Origin: Heyndrickxia sporothermodurans
GTDB taxonomy: Bacteria; Bacillota; Bacilli; Bacillales; Bacillaceae_C
Length of the DNA: 38,767 bases
NCBI RefSeq assembly: GCF_016785185.1
Contig: NZ_JAEKDY010000025.1
Reading direction: 5' to 3' (one strand)
Position numbers and translations under genes: made by a program
Notes under the pieces: model-generated
The model's database searches: none
What the model saw: the letters and a program-made list of their open reading frames with translations, nothing else
What the model was told of the DNA's origin: nothing
Shown: positions 23,457 through 32,695 of the stretch, one piece after another
Numbering within the stretch: the first letter of the stretch is position 1
Layout: each line of letters starts with the position of its first letter

Positions 23457-24461
23457 CTAACTTATTAACCAATCAACTACAGGAACATTTAACCTTCCCG
23501 AAACTTCTGCTATCTGAAAAAAGTCACTTAAAAATTTTTCATATTCGACTGAATCCCTCATATACTTTCTTAATCTTTCCTCCAAATGTTTTTGATGCTG
23601 TTCAGAATTAGTAATAAAATATTCTTCTATGCATTCAAAATAATGAAGTGGAAATAATAAACGAGCATACAAAAGCCTCCAGGAAAAGGGTGAAAGTGGT
23701 GTAACGGATTGATAGCTTCTTAAAAAATCTTGAACATCTGGTAAAAATGTTCGTTTGTTGCGAAAATATTGATCACGAATCCATTCGGCAATATCTCTGC
23801 TCGGATGATCAAAAACCCAGTCAAATGGATTACGAATCCATTGGTTCTTTCCCCATGAATTTTTATTGAAACGTTCATGGCAAACCGTTCCGGTATCAAT
23901 TTGAACTGGTGAATCATCTATTTCAGTATCGACGAGATATTGAATCGCATTTTCACATACACCCATATAATAAGGAAATGAATCAACGAATAAATGCTCA
24001 AATTCCTGATCAGGATGTTCTTGTACTAATTGGTACCAAGCTTTTTCCATTTGATCTAGACGGGTTTCCCAAAATGATTTCCACTGACCTACGCGACTGA
24101 CATGTTCAATATTGGTTTGAATTGACCTTCCTCGGTAGTGAAACTTGGCAAGTTTTCTTCCATAATTTATATGACGCGGCAATGATGATGATTTATTTTG
24201 AAGCAACACATAATCCTCTTCATTTGAAGTAATGAGGTATTTGTTTTCGGTTGAGAGAACAAATCTTGAAGTATACTTGTCACCCATACCTGCTATATGC
24301 TCAGACATTTCGTATAATTCGACAAGTACGTCCTCTTTAACATTAGTGACGGGAATGAGAGTATAAATAGAATCATTTGCCATGTACCGAATGAACTTCC
24401 CATCTAGGAATGAATTTTCGACTTGGACGTTGAAAAACTTTTTAAGAATATCAACTGACAT
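23457..24461 (-). CDS. yutH: YutH, spore coat-associated kinase-like protein
   Basis: 334 residues, CotS/YutH family, which resembles aminoglycoside phosphotransferases but lacks clear catalytic motifs. The region expected to hold the HxD-type catalytic loop shows VCHERFNKNSW near 192-202, and IRNPFDWVFDHPSRDIAEWI near 208-229 corresponds to the metal-binding D..G region, with aspartates present. B. subtilis YutH is coat-associated and expressed in the mother cell. Start ATG at 24461, preceded by AAAGGGGG. Divergent from yutG. Confidence 0.88.
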   Translation of the reverse strand: MSVDILKKFFNVQVENSFLDGKFIRYMANDSIYTLIPVTNVKEDVLVELYEMSEHIAGMGDKYTSRFVLSTENKYLITSNEEDYVLLQNKSSSLPRHINYGRKLAKFHYRGRSIQTNIEHVSRVGQWKSFWETRLDQMEKAWYQLVQEHPDQEFEHLFVDSFPYYMGVCENAIQYLVDTEIDDSPVQIDTGTVCHERFNKNSWGKNQWIRNPFDWVFDHPSRDIAEWIRDQYFRNKRTFLPDVQDFLRSYQSVTPLSPFSWRLLYARLLFPLHYFECIEEYFITNSEQHQKHLEERLRKYMRDSVEYEKFLSDFFQIAEVSGRLNVPVVDWLIS

Positions 24462-24569
24462 GATCTTCCCCCTTTCATCAAAGTTGCCAGTAATAATATA
24501 TATGATGAAATAAGGGATTTAAACTCATTGTTTTGTTTTTATCAAATACGAAAGAAAAGGTGAATTGCT

Positions 24570-25070
24570 ATGACAAATAATCCAAAAATGACCTTATCAG
24601 AAAAAACGGCTAGAGAATGGCTAAATAAACGTGGAGTTACTATTGAAGATATTGCTGAATTGGTCATGTTTTTACAGCAAAAATATCATCCTGACTTACA
24701 AATAGAGGATTGTATCGAAAATATTAATCGTGTTTTATCAAAGCGGGAAGTGCAAAATGCCATATTAACAGGTATTCAATTGGATATTTTGGCAGAAAAA
24801 AAGTTGCTTGATGAACCATTACAATCCATCATTGAAGTAGATGAAAGTCTGTACGGAGTGGACGAAATTTTAGCCTTTTCCATTGTGAATGTGTATGGAT
24901 CGATTGGTTTTACTAATTACGGATACATCGATAAGCAAAAACCAGGTATTCTGCAAAAATTAAATGATCATTCCTCAGGAGATTGTCATACTTTTTTGGA
25001 TGATATCGTTGGGGCCATTGCTGCTGCAGCATCAAGTAGATTGGCACACCGAGCAGTTGATGAGGATTGA
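24570..25070 (+). CDS. yutG: Phosphatidylglycerophosphatase A-related protein YutG (PgpA)
   Basis: 166 residues, PgpA family. Conserved features: TAREWLNKRGVTIEDIAELV near the N-terminus, and DEILAFSIVNVYGSIGFTNYGYIDKQKPGILQ near 100-130, then a conserved DDIVGAIAAAASSRLAHR helix at the C-terminus. In B. subtilis the protein is called PgpA-like, but it is the soluble, truncated version without transmembrane segments. So activity on phosphatidylglycerol phosphate is not proven. ATG at 24570, with AAAGG site. A terminator hairpin follows at 25078-25105. Confidence 0.85.
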   Translation: MTNNPKMTLSEKTAREWLNKRGVTIEDIAELVMFLQQKYHPDLQIEDCIENINRVLSKREVQNAILTGIQLDILAEKKLLDEPLQSIIEVDESLYGVDEILAFSIVNVYGSIGFTNYGYIDKQKPGILQKLNDHSSGDCHTFLDDIVGAIAAAASSRLAHRAVDED

Positions 25071-25077
25071 AAGTGGA

Positions 25078-25105
25078 AGCGTACATTTTTGGGTAAATGT
25101 ACGCT
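25078..25105 (+). terminator. Terminator of yutG
   Basis: AGCGTACATTT and AAATGTACGCT form a perfect 11-bp stem with a TTGGGT loop. The downstream CATTCTTTTTGG is a moderate T tract. Confidence 0.8.
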
Positions 25106-25165
25106 CATTCTTTTTGGCATTTCATTTATTTTACTTGTCCTTATCTTCCCGAATCCTGTTTTTCC

Positions 25166-25266
25166 ATTGGAGCAAAAAGGCATCAAACTCCTATGGGATA
25201 GAGGAAGGACGATATCCGAATCGAAAGGATACCGCGAAAAAGCTGGTGCCTGTAGCGGAAAGGAAC
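25166..25266. repeat. Degenerate copy of the intergenic palindromic repeat
   Basis: Begins TTGGAGC..AAAGGCA....ACTCCT..GGGAT and ends CGCGAAAAAGCTGGTGCCTGTAGCGGAAAGGAAC. The two parts match the start and end of the repeat at 13138-13259; the middle hairpin is missing. It lies between yutG and yutF. Confidence 0.65.
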
Positions 25267-25283
25267 TATTTATTGGTTTATTC

Positions 25284-26048
25284 TTACAATTCCCATTCAT
25301 CTAGGGAATTAACTGTATATGTCGGTTGTTTGTCTTTTTCCAATAGAGCTTCCTTCGTTGTAACTCCGGTATGAACGAGGAGAGTATCCATTCCCGCTCT
25401 CATTCCAGCTAGAATATCTGTATCGTAAAAATCGCCAACCATGATTGTCTCTTCTTTATTTGTGCCTAAATAGGCTAATGCTTGGTCCATGATTATGGAT
25501 TCAGGTTTTCCAATAAATATTGGTTCTGTTTGGGTAGATACAGTAATTACTGATGTTATTGAACCATTCCCCGGTAAGAAGCCTCGTTCCGTCGGTAATG
25601 CGATATCTGCATTCGTTGAAATAAATGTAGCTCCATTTCGAACGGCTAAACAAGCTAATGCTAATTTTTCGTAATTAATTTCACGGTCGATTCCAACGAC
25701 GACAAAATCGGGATTGGTATCGTTAAATTGTAATCCTTTATTTTTTAATGCCGTTTTTAAGCCTTCTTCTCCAATTGCATAAACGGTACCGTCTTTTTTT
25801 TGCTTATATATGTATTCGGCAGTAGCCATTGAAGTTGTAAAGACTTGATTAGCTTGTGCAGGTATATCAAAATCACATAATTTTTTTGCTACCTGTTCAG
25901 GTGTTCTTGATGAGTTATTCGTTACAAAAAGATATGGAATTCCTTTTGCCTTTAGTCGATGAATAAAATCGCCGGCAGCATCAATTTTTTCACTGCCACG
26001 ATACATCGTTCCATCTAAATCAATTAAATATCCTTTATATTGTTTCAT
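25284..26048 (-). CDS. yutF: HAD-superfamily (NagD-like) phosphatase YutF
   Basis: 254 residues from the ATG at 26048; GAAAGGAT is upstream. Subclass IIA HAD phosphatase. Motif I DLDGTMY at about 9-15 with the nucleophile aspartate, motif II TNNSSR at about 44-49, motif III lysine in GKPESIIMDQAL, motif IV GDFYDTDILAGMRAGMDT with the metal aspartates. Substrate not fixed; relatives dephosphorylate small phosphometabolites. Cytoplasmic. It sits between two copies of the palindromic repeat (25166 and 26085). Same order as B. subtilis yutG-yutF-yutE. Confidence 0.92.
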   Translation of the reverse strand: MKQYKGYLIDLDGTMYRGSEKIDAAGDFIHRLKAKGIPYLFVTNNSSRTPEQVAKKLCDFDIPAQANQVFTTSMATAEYIYKQKKDGTVYAIGEEGLKTALKNKGLQFNDTNPDFVVVGIDREINYEKLALACLAVRNGATFISTNADIALPTERGFLPGNGSITSVITVSTQTEPIFIGKPESIIMDQALAYLGTNKEETIMVGDFYDTDILAGMRAGMDTLLVHTGVTTKEALLEKDKQPTYTVNSLDEWEL

Positions 26049-26084
26049 GTTTTCTATCCTTTCTTTCATTCTCAATAACCCGCA

Positions 26085-26205
26085 GCCTCAATACACTTCG
26101 CTTTCTGCGGGTGAGTTGTGAGCCTCCTCGCTCGTACCTCACTGCGGGGTCTCACATACCTCACTTTTCCCGCAGGAGTCTACGTGTATTCAGGCTGCTC
26201 AGTAC
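26085..26205. repeat. Intergenic palindromic repeat, inverted copy
   Basis: On the minus strand: GACTCCTGCGGGA, then GAGACCCCGCAG, then GCGAGGAGGCTCA, then CCCGCAGAAAGCGAAGTG. This is the same order of blocks as in the copy at 13155-13240, with the outer arms changed (AATACAC/GTGTATT). It lies just upstream of yutF. Confidence 0.75.
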
Positions 26206-26280
26206 TTCTAAATTGTTTTTCCGGCTAATCAAATTTAAAATTCAATTCTTGAAAAAAAACGCTTCCAGAAGGATAGCGTT

Positions 26281-26718
26281 TTAATTTTTAAATGCGGAAA
26301 CTGGTCCTAGTTCATTTTCTAAATAGGTTCTTACACTTGGAGCAAAGTGTGAAAGTGTTTTTTTATTCGTTAAAAATATTTTACTCATTTCTTCATGGTC
26401 GATAGATATGTATTGCTGTACAAGGATTTTTCGGTACATGATGATTTCCATTAATCCTTTTGCCATTTCTTCGTTAATTACTTTCTCATCAAGCAAGATG
26501 TCAATTATATCTTCATAACTGCCTGGATCTCTCATAATAAAACCGTCGATCATGGAGTTGCCGACATCAAGGATTGATTCAATTATTGTATGGGCAATTC
26601 TTTCTAATGCGCATTTTTCAAGTTCTGTTTCCCATTTTTCAGTTGTATTTAAAAGCTGGAGTCGGTTCTCCATATAATGTAAAGTTGTTTCGATTTTTTC
26701 CCGATCTACAAAGTACAC
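26281..26718 (-). CDS. yutE: YutE, HepT-like HEPN-fold protein (DUF86)
   Basis: 145 residues, DUF86/HepT family, an all-helical HEPN fold. In toxin-type HepT proteins the last helix has an R-x4-H motif, usually RN.LVH.Y. Here the matching stretch is YRKILVQQY at about 110-118, so the arginine is kept but the histidine is glutamine. No MNT-type nucleotidyltransferase gene is adjacent. It is therefore probably not an RNase toxin but a housekeeping relative, as in B. subtilis. Start ATG at 26718. The neighbours that would follow in B. subtilis (yutD, yutC) are absent because a transposon begins 78 bp upstream. Confidence 0.85.
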   Translation of the reverse strand: MYFVDREKIETTLHYMENRLQLLNTTEKWETELEKCALERIAHTIIESILDVGNSMIDGFIMRDPGSYEDIIDILLDEKVINEEMAKGLMEIIMYRKILVQQYISIDHEEMSKIFLTNKKTLSHFAPSVRTYLENELGPVSAFKN

Positions 26719-26795
26719 TGCTTTCGCACCCTTCCATTTTCCTTGTTTCCTACAATATTTATTTTATCATACCCATTAAACGATTTCTCCTTCTT

Positions 26796-26833
26796 GGGGT
26801 ACCGTCAGGAAAATGCGGATTTACAACGCTAAG
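26796..26833. repeat. 38-bp terminal inverted repeat of the Tn3-family transposon (left end)
   Basis: Begins GGGGTACCGTCAGGAAAATG and ends CAACGCTAAG. The length, the GGGGTA start and the inner CGCTAAG are those of Tn3-family elements of the Tn1546/Tn4430 type. It lies 36 bp beyond the tnpA stop, the right place for that group. The base just outside is T (TTCTT). No inverted partner was found further right in the window. Confidence 0.88.
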
Positions 26834-26869
26834 CACATTTTCGGGACGATTCCCCCATTTTTAACAACG

Positions 26870-29836
26870 TTAAGAAAGTTTTAATGGTCTTAAAGAATCT
26901 AACGAGACCATTTTATCTGAATTAAAATGATATTCTCCTAGTAAATTAATATGTTCCCAACCTAGAGGCGACATATGGTGCAATAATTCTTCATTAAAAC
27001 TATCAGCCTGTTTTTGATATTCAACTGCTTTTGTTAGATGTAAGGTATTCCATATAATGATGGCATTAATGATTATGTTTAAGGCACTGGCCCTTTGCAA
27101 TTGATGCTGTATGGTGCGTTCTCTAAGCTCACCTTGTTTTCCGAAGAAAATAGCTCTTGCCAACCCATTCATGGCTTCTCCTTTATTCAATCCTCTTTGT
27201 ATTTTTCTTCTTAATGATTCATCCGATATATAATTCAAAATAAAGATCGTTTTTTCTATTCGGCCCATCTCACGTAAGGCTGTAGCTAAGCTGTTTTGTC
27301 TTGAATAGGAACCTAGCTTCCCCATAATAAGGGATGCTGAAACTGTTCCCTCCCTTATAGAATGAGCTAATCGCAAAACATCCTCATAATTTTCTTTAAT
27401 GACCTTTGTATTTATTTGTCCACGTAAAATGGCTTCTAGTTTTGGATACTCACTTGCTTTATCTATCGTAAATAATTTTGAGTCCGATAAATCCCTTATT
27501 CTTGGGGCAAATTTAAATCCTAATAAATGAGTCAGTCCGAATATTTGGTCCGTGTAACCGGCCGTGTCTGTATAATGCTCCTCTATGTTTAGATCCGTCT
27601 CATGATGTAACAAACCATCCAAAACATGAATCGCATCTCTTGAATTAGTATGAATGATCTTTGTGTAGTAAGAAGAGAATTGATCACTTGTAAATCGGTA
27701 GATGGTGGCTCCTTTTCCAGTTCCATAATGTGGATTTGCATCTGCATGTAGTGATGAAACACCTAGCTGCATTCTCATACCATCTGACGAAGATGTTGTA
27801 CCGTCGCCCCAATAGAAAGGCAATTGTAATTTATGATGAAAGTTTACTAATATGGCTTGGGCTTTATTCATGGCATCTTCATACATACGCCATTGAGACA
27901 CATTGGCTAGTTGCTTATATGTAAGTCCGGGTGTAGCTTCAGCCATTTTACTCAATCCGATATTCATTCCCATTCCTAAAAGGGCAGCCATGATAAAGAT
28001 CGTTTCTTCCTTATCGGGTTTTCGATTATTGGAAGCATGAGTGAATTGCTCATGAAATCTTGTTATATGAGCCACATCCATGAGTAAATCGGTTAGTTTT
28101 ATTCTTGGTAGCATCTGATAAAGGCTTGCGCTAAACTTTTTTGCTTCTTCTGGAACATCTTTTTCTAAGCGTGCAAGTGACAGCTTTCCTTTTTCAAGAG
28201 AAACTCCATCCAACTTGTTGGAATTGGCAGCTAACCACTTTAACCTTTCATTAAGACTGCTGGTTCTCTCTGTTATATAATCTTCGAATGATAAACTAAC
28301 TGATAATCTTGTATTCTCCTTCGTTTGACTCCATTTATCTTCTGAAAACAAATATTCCTCAAAATCTCTATATTGTCTGCTGCCAACAATGGAAACATCT
28401 CCCGCACGAACATGCTCCCGAAGTTCTGTTAAAACAGCCATTTCATAGTAATGACGATTAATTGTTGTACCATCATCCTCGTATAAATGCTTTTTCCATC
28501 GTTTTGAAATAAAATCCACAGGTGAGTCATCAGGCACTTTTCGCTTCCCGGATTCGTTCATTCCTCAGATAATCTCTACGGCTTGTAAAAGTGGTTCATT
28601 TGCCTTTGTAGAATGAAATTCCAGTACCCTTAATAGCGTTGGCGTATATTTTCTAAGTGAATAAAATCGTTTTTGCAGTAAGTCTAAATAATCATAATCA
28701 GCAGGGCGTGCAAGCTCCTGGGCTTCTTCAACCGAAGAGACAAAAGAATTCCATTCGATAACGGATTCTAAAACCTCAAAAACGTCTAATTTTTCCTGTT
28801 TTGCTTTGATTAAAGCTTGTCCGATGTTCGTAAAGTGTATAACTTTCTCATTCAGCTTTTTACCGTTTTGTTTCTGAATTTCCTCTTGAGCCTTACGGCT
28901 TTTTGATAACAGACTAAGTATTTGTCTATCATGAATTTCAAAAGCTTTATCCGTTAACTCTTGAGTAAGATGTAATAAATAGACGGTTAATATCGAATAT
29001 CGCTTATTTTCTTGAAAGTCACGGAATGCATATGGCTCATATCTTGAGCCTAAGCGAGATAGTTGTAACAGGCGATTGCGATGCAAATGACTAATTTGTA
29101 CCGTTTCTAATTCCATTCCTCGTATGTATTCGAGTCGTTCTATTACTTTTAGAAATGTTTCGGGTGAAGGATGACCCGGCGGTTCCTTTAACCAACCCAA
29201 TATCGTTTTATTGGATTCGGATGGATGCTGCGAAGTAATGATCTCTTCAAGCTTTCCTTTTTGTTCATTTGTAAGAGATTGACTAACAGTATTAAACAGT
29301 TTCTTTTCAGCCATTGCCCTTGCCTCCCACACCATTCTTTCAAGTGTAGTAATAGCAGGCAGTATGATTTTGTTTTTTCTTAGAAAATCTATACATTCAT
29401 GTAGTAGATGTATGGCATCGCCATTTTCAAAAGCTAATTGATGAAGATGCTTAAATGCTATTCGATATTCTCTTAGAGTAAAAGTTACAAAGTCGTATTC
29501 ACTTCGAAGTTCTTTCAAATGATCCCAAAGTGTATTTTCTCTTTGAGGATAAAGACTAATCGAAGATGGAGTGGCACCGATTTGTTTCGATATATAATGT
29601 ATGACTGATTCCGGGATGCTTTTGATATGAGTGTATGGCCAACCGGGATACCGAAGAACAGCTAATTGAACAGCAAACCCTAAACGGTTTTCTTCTCTCC
29701 TTCGCTTATTAACTATTTCTAAATCCCGTTTGGAAAAAGTGAAGTAGGTCCCCAATATCCATTCATCTTCAGGGATTTGCATAAAATCCTGCCTCTGTTC
29801 CAGTGTAAGCAATTCTCTACCTCTCGCAATTTTCAT
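26870..29836 (-). pseudogene. tnpA: Tn3-family transposase TnpA interrupted by one in-frame TGA
   Basis: One continuous frame of 988 codons, the family's usual length, broken only at codon 424 (28565-28567, TGA). The context is AVEII-TGA-GMNESGKRKVP; relatives have arginine here, so a single C-to-T change (CGA to TGA) explains it. The second part (563 residues from ATG 28561) has the whole catalytic domain: first aspartate in GDGTTSSSDGMR, second in HYTDTAGYTDQIF, and the glutamate region NKGEAMNGLARAIFFGKQGELRER. The first part (423 residues) holds the DNA-binding domain (ATG at 29836). The enzyme is probably inactive unless there is readthrough or a restart at 28561. Confidence 0.93.
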
Positions 29837-29867
29837 TCAGTATCATCCCATTTCCATAATTATTCAG

Positions 29868-29893
29868 TTAATTAGTTCAATTAATTAGTTCAA
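29868..29893. repeat. Tandem 13-bp direct repeat upstream of tnpA
   Basis: TTAATTAGTTCAA occurs twice back to back at 29868-29880 and 29881-29893, between the palindrome at 29899 and tnpA. It may be resolvase-binding subsites or promoter spacing DNA of the Tn3 element. Confidence 0.6.
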
Positions 29894-29898
29894 TTATA

Positions 29899-29924
29899 TA
29901 TCAATAGAGTGTACTCTATTGATA
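29899..29924. other. 26-bp palindrome, candidate res site I of the Tn3-family element
   Basis: TATCAATAGAGT, centre GT, ACTCTATTGATA: perfect 12-bp arms around 2 bp. Serine resolvases cut at a central dinucleotide within a site of about this size. It lies between tnpA and tnpR, as expected for res. Fourteen base pairs further right is the end of the inserted Tn552-like element. The right half of the region (36000-36022) has repeated GTCTCA blocks that could be further resolvase subsites. Confidence 0.6.
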
Positions 29925-29931
29925 CAAGTAT

Positions 29932-29938
29932 AGTAGAC
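29932..29938. repeat. 7-bp target-site duplication, left copy
   Basis: AGTAGAC directly before the left end of the Tn552-like element. The identical heptamer follows its right end at 35968-35974. Tn552 and relatives make duplications of 6-7 bp. Confidence 0.88.
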
Positions 29939-29986
29939 TGTAACTTTGACCGATAATTTGCGTATATTTCAAGTGTTATTTTGCAC
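29939..29986. repeat. Left terminal inverted repeat of the Tn552-like transposon
   Basis: Starts TGTAACTTTGAC and contains two spaced motifs, GATAATTTGC and GTTATTTTGCAC. It matches the right end (35920-35967, inverted) at 35 of 48 positions without a gap. The two motifs are probably transposase-binding sites. Confidence 0.88.
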
Positions 29987-30064
29987 ATCAATTTATGAAA
30001 AGGGTGTAGTTTTGTAATAAAGATTGATTAAAAAATGTCATTAAACCTTATTTATCAACAAATA

Positions 30065-30105
30065 CAAAAACCCCATTTTGAAAAAAGATTGATCAAAATG
30101 GAGTT
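30065..30105 (-). terminator. Terminator of cadA
   Basis: CCATTTTG and CAAAATGG (8-bp core stem) with a 13-base loop; on the minus strand GGGGTTTTTG follows. It lies about 80 bp past the cadA stop. Confidence 0.7.
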
Positions 30106-30184
30106 AATAATTAAGCATTTAATTTTAAAATAAAGTTTCAATTCGCCTTATTCCACAAAAGGTGCTTAGTTCAGATTTAAATTT

Positions 30185-32317
30185 TTATTCTTTAACTTTC
30201 AATAACCTTAAACTGTTTAGTGTTACAAGTAATGTTGCTCCCATATCGGCAAATATCGCTATCCATAGCGTTAACCAACCAGGCATAACCAACAATAATG
30301 CGACTAATTTAATCGCTAAAGAGAAGGTAATGTTTTGCTTGATGATCACTAAAGCCTTACGGCTCAATTTGATGGTATATGGCAATTTACTTAAATCATC
30401 AGACATTAAGGCAATATCAGCTGTTTCTAGTGCTGTATCAGTCCCAGCACCACCCATCGCCACACCAACCGTGGAAGCCGCAAGCGCTGGCGCATCATTC
30501 ACGCCATCCCCAACCATTGCTACATTTTGATGCTTTGAACGAAGTTTTTTAATGAAATTCAGCTTATCTTCTGGTAATAAATCAGCTTTAATATCAGAAA
30601 CACCGACTTGTTTTCCAATGGCTGTGGCAGTTCGTTTGTTATCGCCTGTCAGCATCACTGTTTCAATTCCTATATTGTTCAATTTACTGATCACTTCTTT
30701 TGAAGATTCTCTCATTTCATCTGCTACGGCAATTAATGAAAGGATTTCTTCTTCGGTTCCTAACACCATTACAGTTTTTCCTTGGGTTTGCATTTCAGTA
30801 ATCTTTTGTTTTCTATCACTTTCAATCGATTGATGCAATTCTTCAAACAAATTTGGACTTCCTACATAATACATAACATTATTTACTTTGGCTTTTACGC
30901 CTTTACCAGTAATAGATTGGAATTCTTCAATCGTCACACCATTAAAATTTAATTCATTTTCTTCTGCTTTTCGTATAATCGCTGAAGCAAGTGGATGTTG
31001 CGAACCTTTTTCAATGGCTGCTGTTATAGTCATCAATTCATTTTCATTCCCACTATACGTTACGATGTCTGTTACAGCAGGAATACCTTTTGTTAATGTT
31101 CCTGTTTTATCAAAAGCAATGGCTTTAAGGGCTCCTGCTTGTTCTAAATGAATACCACCTTTAATTAAAACACCATTTTTTGCAGCATTTCCTATTGCAG
31201 TAACAACAGCCACTGGCGTTGAAACAACTAAAGCACACGGACAGCCAACCACTAATACAGCTAAACCTTGATAAATCCATTCACTCCAATCACCACCAAA
31301 TAGCAATGGCGGAACAACAGCGATTAAAAGAGCCAAGATGATAATAGCTGGTGTATAGTATTTCGCAAATTTATCAACGAACGCTTGAGAGGGTGCTCGT
31401 TCTGCTTGAGCTTCTTCGACCAGATGAATGATTTTTGAAAGAGTGGTATCTTCCACTCGTTTTGTTACTTTAACTTCAAGCAACCCTTCTTCATTTAAAG
31501 TTCCTGCAAAGACTTCATCATCAACTGTTTTATTTACTGGAACACTTTCCCCTGTAATGGCAGCTTGATTTAACGTAGATGTACCTTTAATTACAGTTCC
31601 ATCCATCGCCAATTTTTGACCAGGCTTTACAATCATAATATCGCCAACTTTAATATCTTCAACATGAACCGTCATTTCTGCATTTCCACGGCGAATTAAC
31701 GCTTCTTTTGGAGCAATATCCATCAATGATTCAATGGATTGGCGAGCTTTATCCATTGAATAACGCTCTAAGGCTTCACTGACAGCAAAGAGAATAACAA
31801 CGGTTGCTCCTTCACCCCATTCACCAATTACTGCAGCTCCTAGAATGGCAATAGTCATCAACGTATTCATATCGAAATTTAATCTGCTTAAATTTTTAAG
31901 ACCTTTAATAAATAGCGAATATCCACCAATTAAAATGGATGCTGCATAACCAGTTGTCGGAAGAATATGCTCTTCTCCGTATTGCTCCCCTAAAAACCAA
32001 CTAATCACAAGTAATAACGCTGAAATATATACTTTAATGTTTTCTTTTTGCTTCCAGAAAGGTTCACGTTCTACTCTCTGTTCTTTTTCATTCCGAATTT
32101 TTAAATTTTCAAATGCTCCTGCTTTTTCTAGTTCTTCAATCGTTGTATTTCCTTTAACATAAACTTTAGATGCTCCAAAGTTTACTTTCGCATCCTGAAC
32201 TCCAGGGAGTTCTTTAACATTATTTTCAAAAATGGATGCACAGTTTGTACAAGTGAATCCTTGAACACGATATGTTTTCATTTCTTGTTCGGATAATTTT
32301 GTTTGCTGCTCAGACAT
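30185..32317 (-). CDS. cadA: Cadmium/zinc/lead-exporting P1B-type ATPase CadA
   Basis: 710 residues. One N-terminal heavy-metal domain with C23-T-N-C26; A-domain TGES at 255-258; membrane metal site CPC at 359-361; phosphorylated aspartate D403 in DKTGTLTKG; TGDN and VGDGVNDAPAL in the P domain near 600. The CPC plus single HMA domain is the pattern of Cd/Zn/Pb exporters. It pumps divalent heavy-metal ions out of the cell. Start ATG at 32317 overlaps the end of cadC by 8 bases, so the two genes are translationally coupled. It is cargo of the Tn552-like element. Confidence 0.95.
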   Translation of the reverse strand: MSEQQTKLSEQEMKTYRVQGFTCTNCASIFENNVKELPGVQDAKVNFGASKVYVKGNTTIEELEKAGAFENLKIRNEKEQRVEREPFWKQKENIKVYISALLLVISWFLGEQYGEEHILPTTGYAASILIGGYSLFIKGLKNLSRLNFDMNTLMTIAILGAAVIGEWGEGATVVILFAVSEALERYSMDKARQSIESLMDIAPKEALIRRGNAEMTVHVEDIKVGDIMIVKPGQKLAMDGTVIKGTSTLNQAAITGESVPVNKTVDDEVFAGTLNEEGLLEVKVTKRVEDTTLSKIIHLVEEAQAERAPSQAFVDKFAKYYTPAIIILALLIAVVPPLLFGGDWSEWIYQGLAVLVVGCPCALVVSTPVAVVTAIGNAAKNGVLIKGGIHLEQAGALKAIAFDKTGTLTKGIPAVTDIVTYSGNENELMTITAAIEKGSQHPLASAIIRKAEENELNFNGVTIEEFQSITGKGVKAKVNNVMYYVGSPNLFEELHQSIESDRKQKITEMQTQGKTVMVLGTEEEILSLIAVADEMRESSKEVISKLNNIGIETVMLTGDNKRTATAIGKQVGVSDIKADLLPEDKLNFIKKLRSKHQNVAMVGDGVNDAPALAASTVGVAMGGAGTDTALETADIALMSDDLSKLPYTIKLSRKALVIIKQNITFSLAIKLVALLLVMPGWLTLWIAIFADMGATLLVTLNSLRLLKVKE

Positions 32318-32678
32318 TGACCTTCACCTCTTTTTTATGTGCTAATGCAATCATCATTATCTGCTTGATATTTTCATCATCTAACGAATAAAACGCGAGT
32401 TTTCCTTCTTTTCTAAACTTCACAACCCCTTGCTTATGGAGTTTTCGTAAGTGGTTAGAAGCATTTGCAACTGTTGAACCGATAATATTTGCTATATCAC
32501 ATACACATAATTCTTCATCTTGACACAAAGCATAGGTAATTTTCGCTCTATTTTCATCAGCGATAGATTTTAAAATTTGGGTAACACTAACAATATCAAT
32601 TGTTTGTAAATCATTTTGTATTCGATTGACCTTTTCTTCGTCATAACAATAAATCTCACAAGTATCTTTCTTGTTCAT
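32310..32678 (-). CDS. cadC: Cadmium-responsive ArsR-family repressor CadC
   Basis: 122 residues, winged-helix ArsR/SmtB family. The Cd/Pb-sensing thiolate cysteines of CadC are all here: C7 and C11 in the N-terminal arm, C58 and C60 in ELCVCDIA. The recognition helix is TVANASNHLRKLHKQG near 69-84. The second, alpha-5 zinc site has D101, H114 and E117, but residue 103 is asparagine where staphylococcal CadC has histidine. Start ATG at 32678. It represses the cadCA promoter between two operator dyads (32696-32715 and 32742-32761). Confidence 0.93.
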   Translation of the reverse strand: MNKKDTCEIYCYDEEKVNRIQNDLQTIDIVSVTQILKSIADENRAKITYALCQDEELCVCDIANIIGSTVANASNHLRKLHKQGVVKFRKEGKLAFYSLDDENIKQIMMIALAHKKEVKVNV

Positions 32679-32695
32679 TTTCTCTCTCCGTTCTC

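Noticed and set aside
25089..25304. Plus-strand frame of 71 codons after yutG
   Set aside because: It begins within the yutG terminator and runs across a degenerate palindromic repeat and the end of yutF.
28559..28570. Recoding of TGA in tnpA as a functional signal
   Set aside because: No selenocysteine or other recoding structure is seen, and the residue expected is arginine; a simple CGA-to-TGA mutation is the better explanation.
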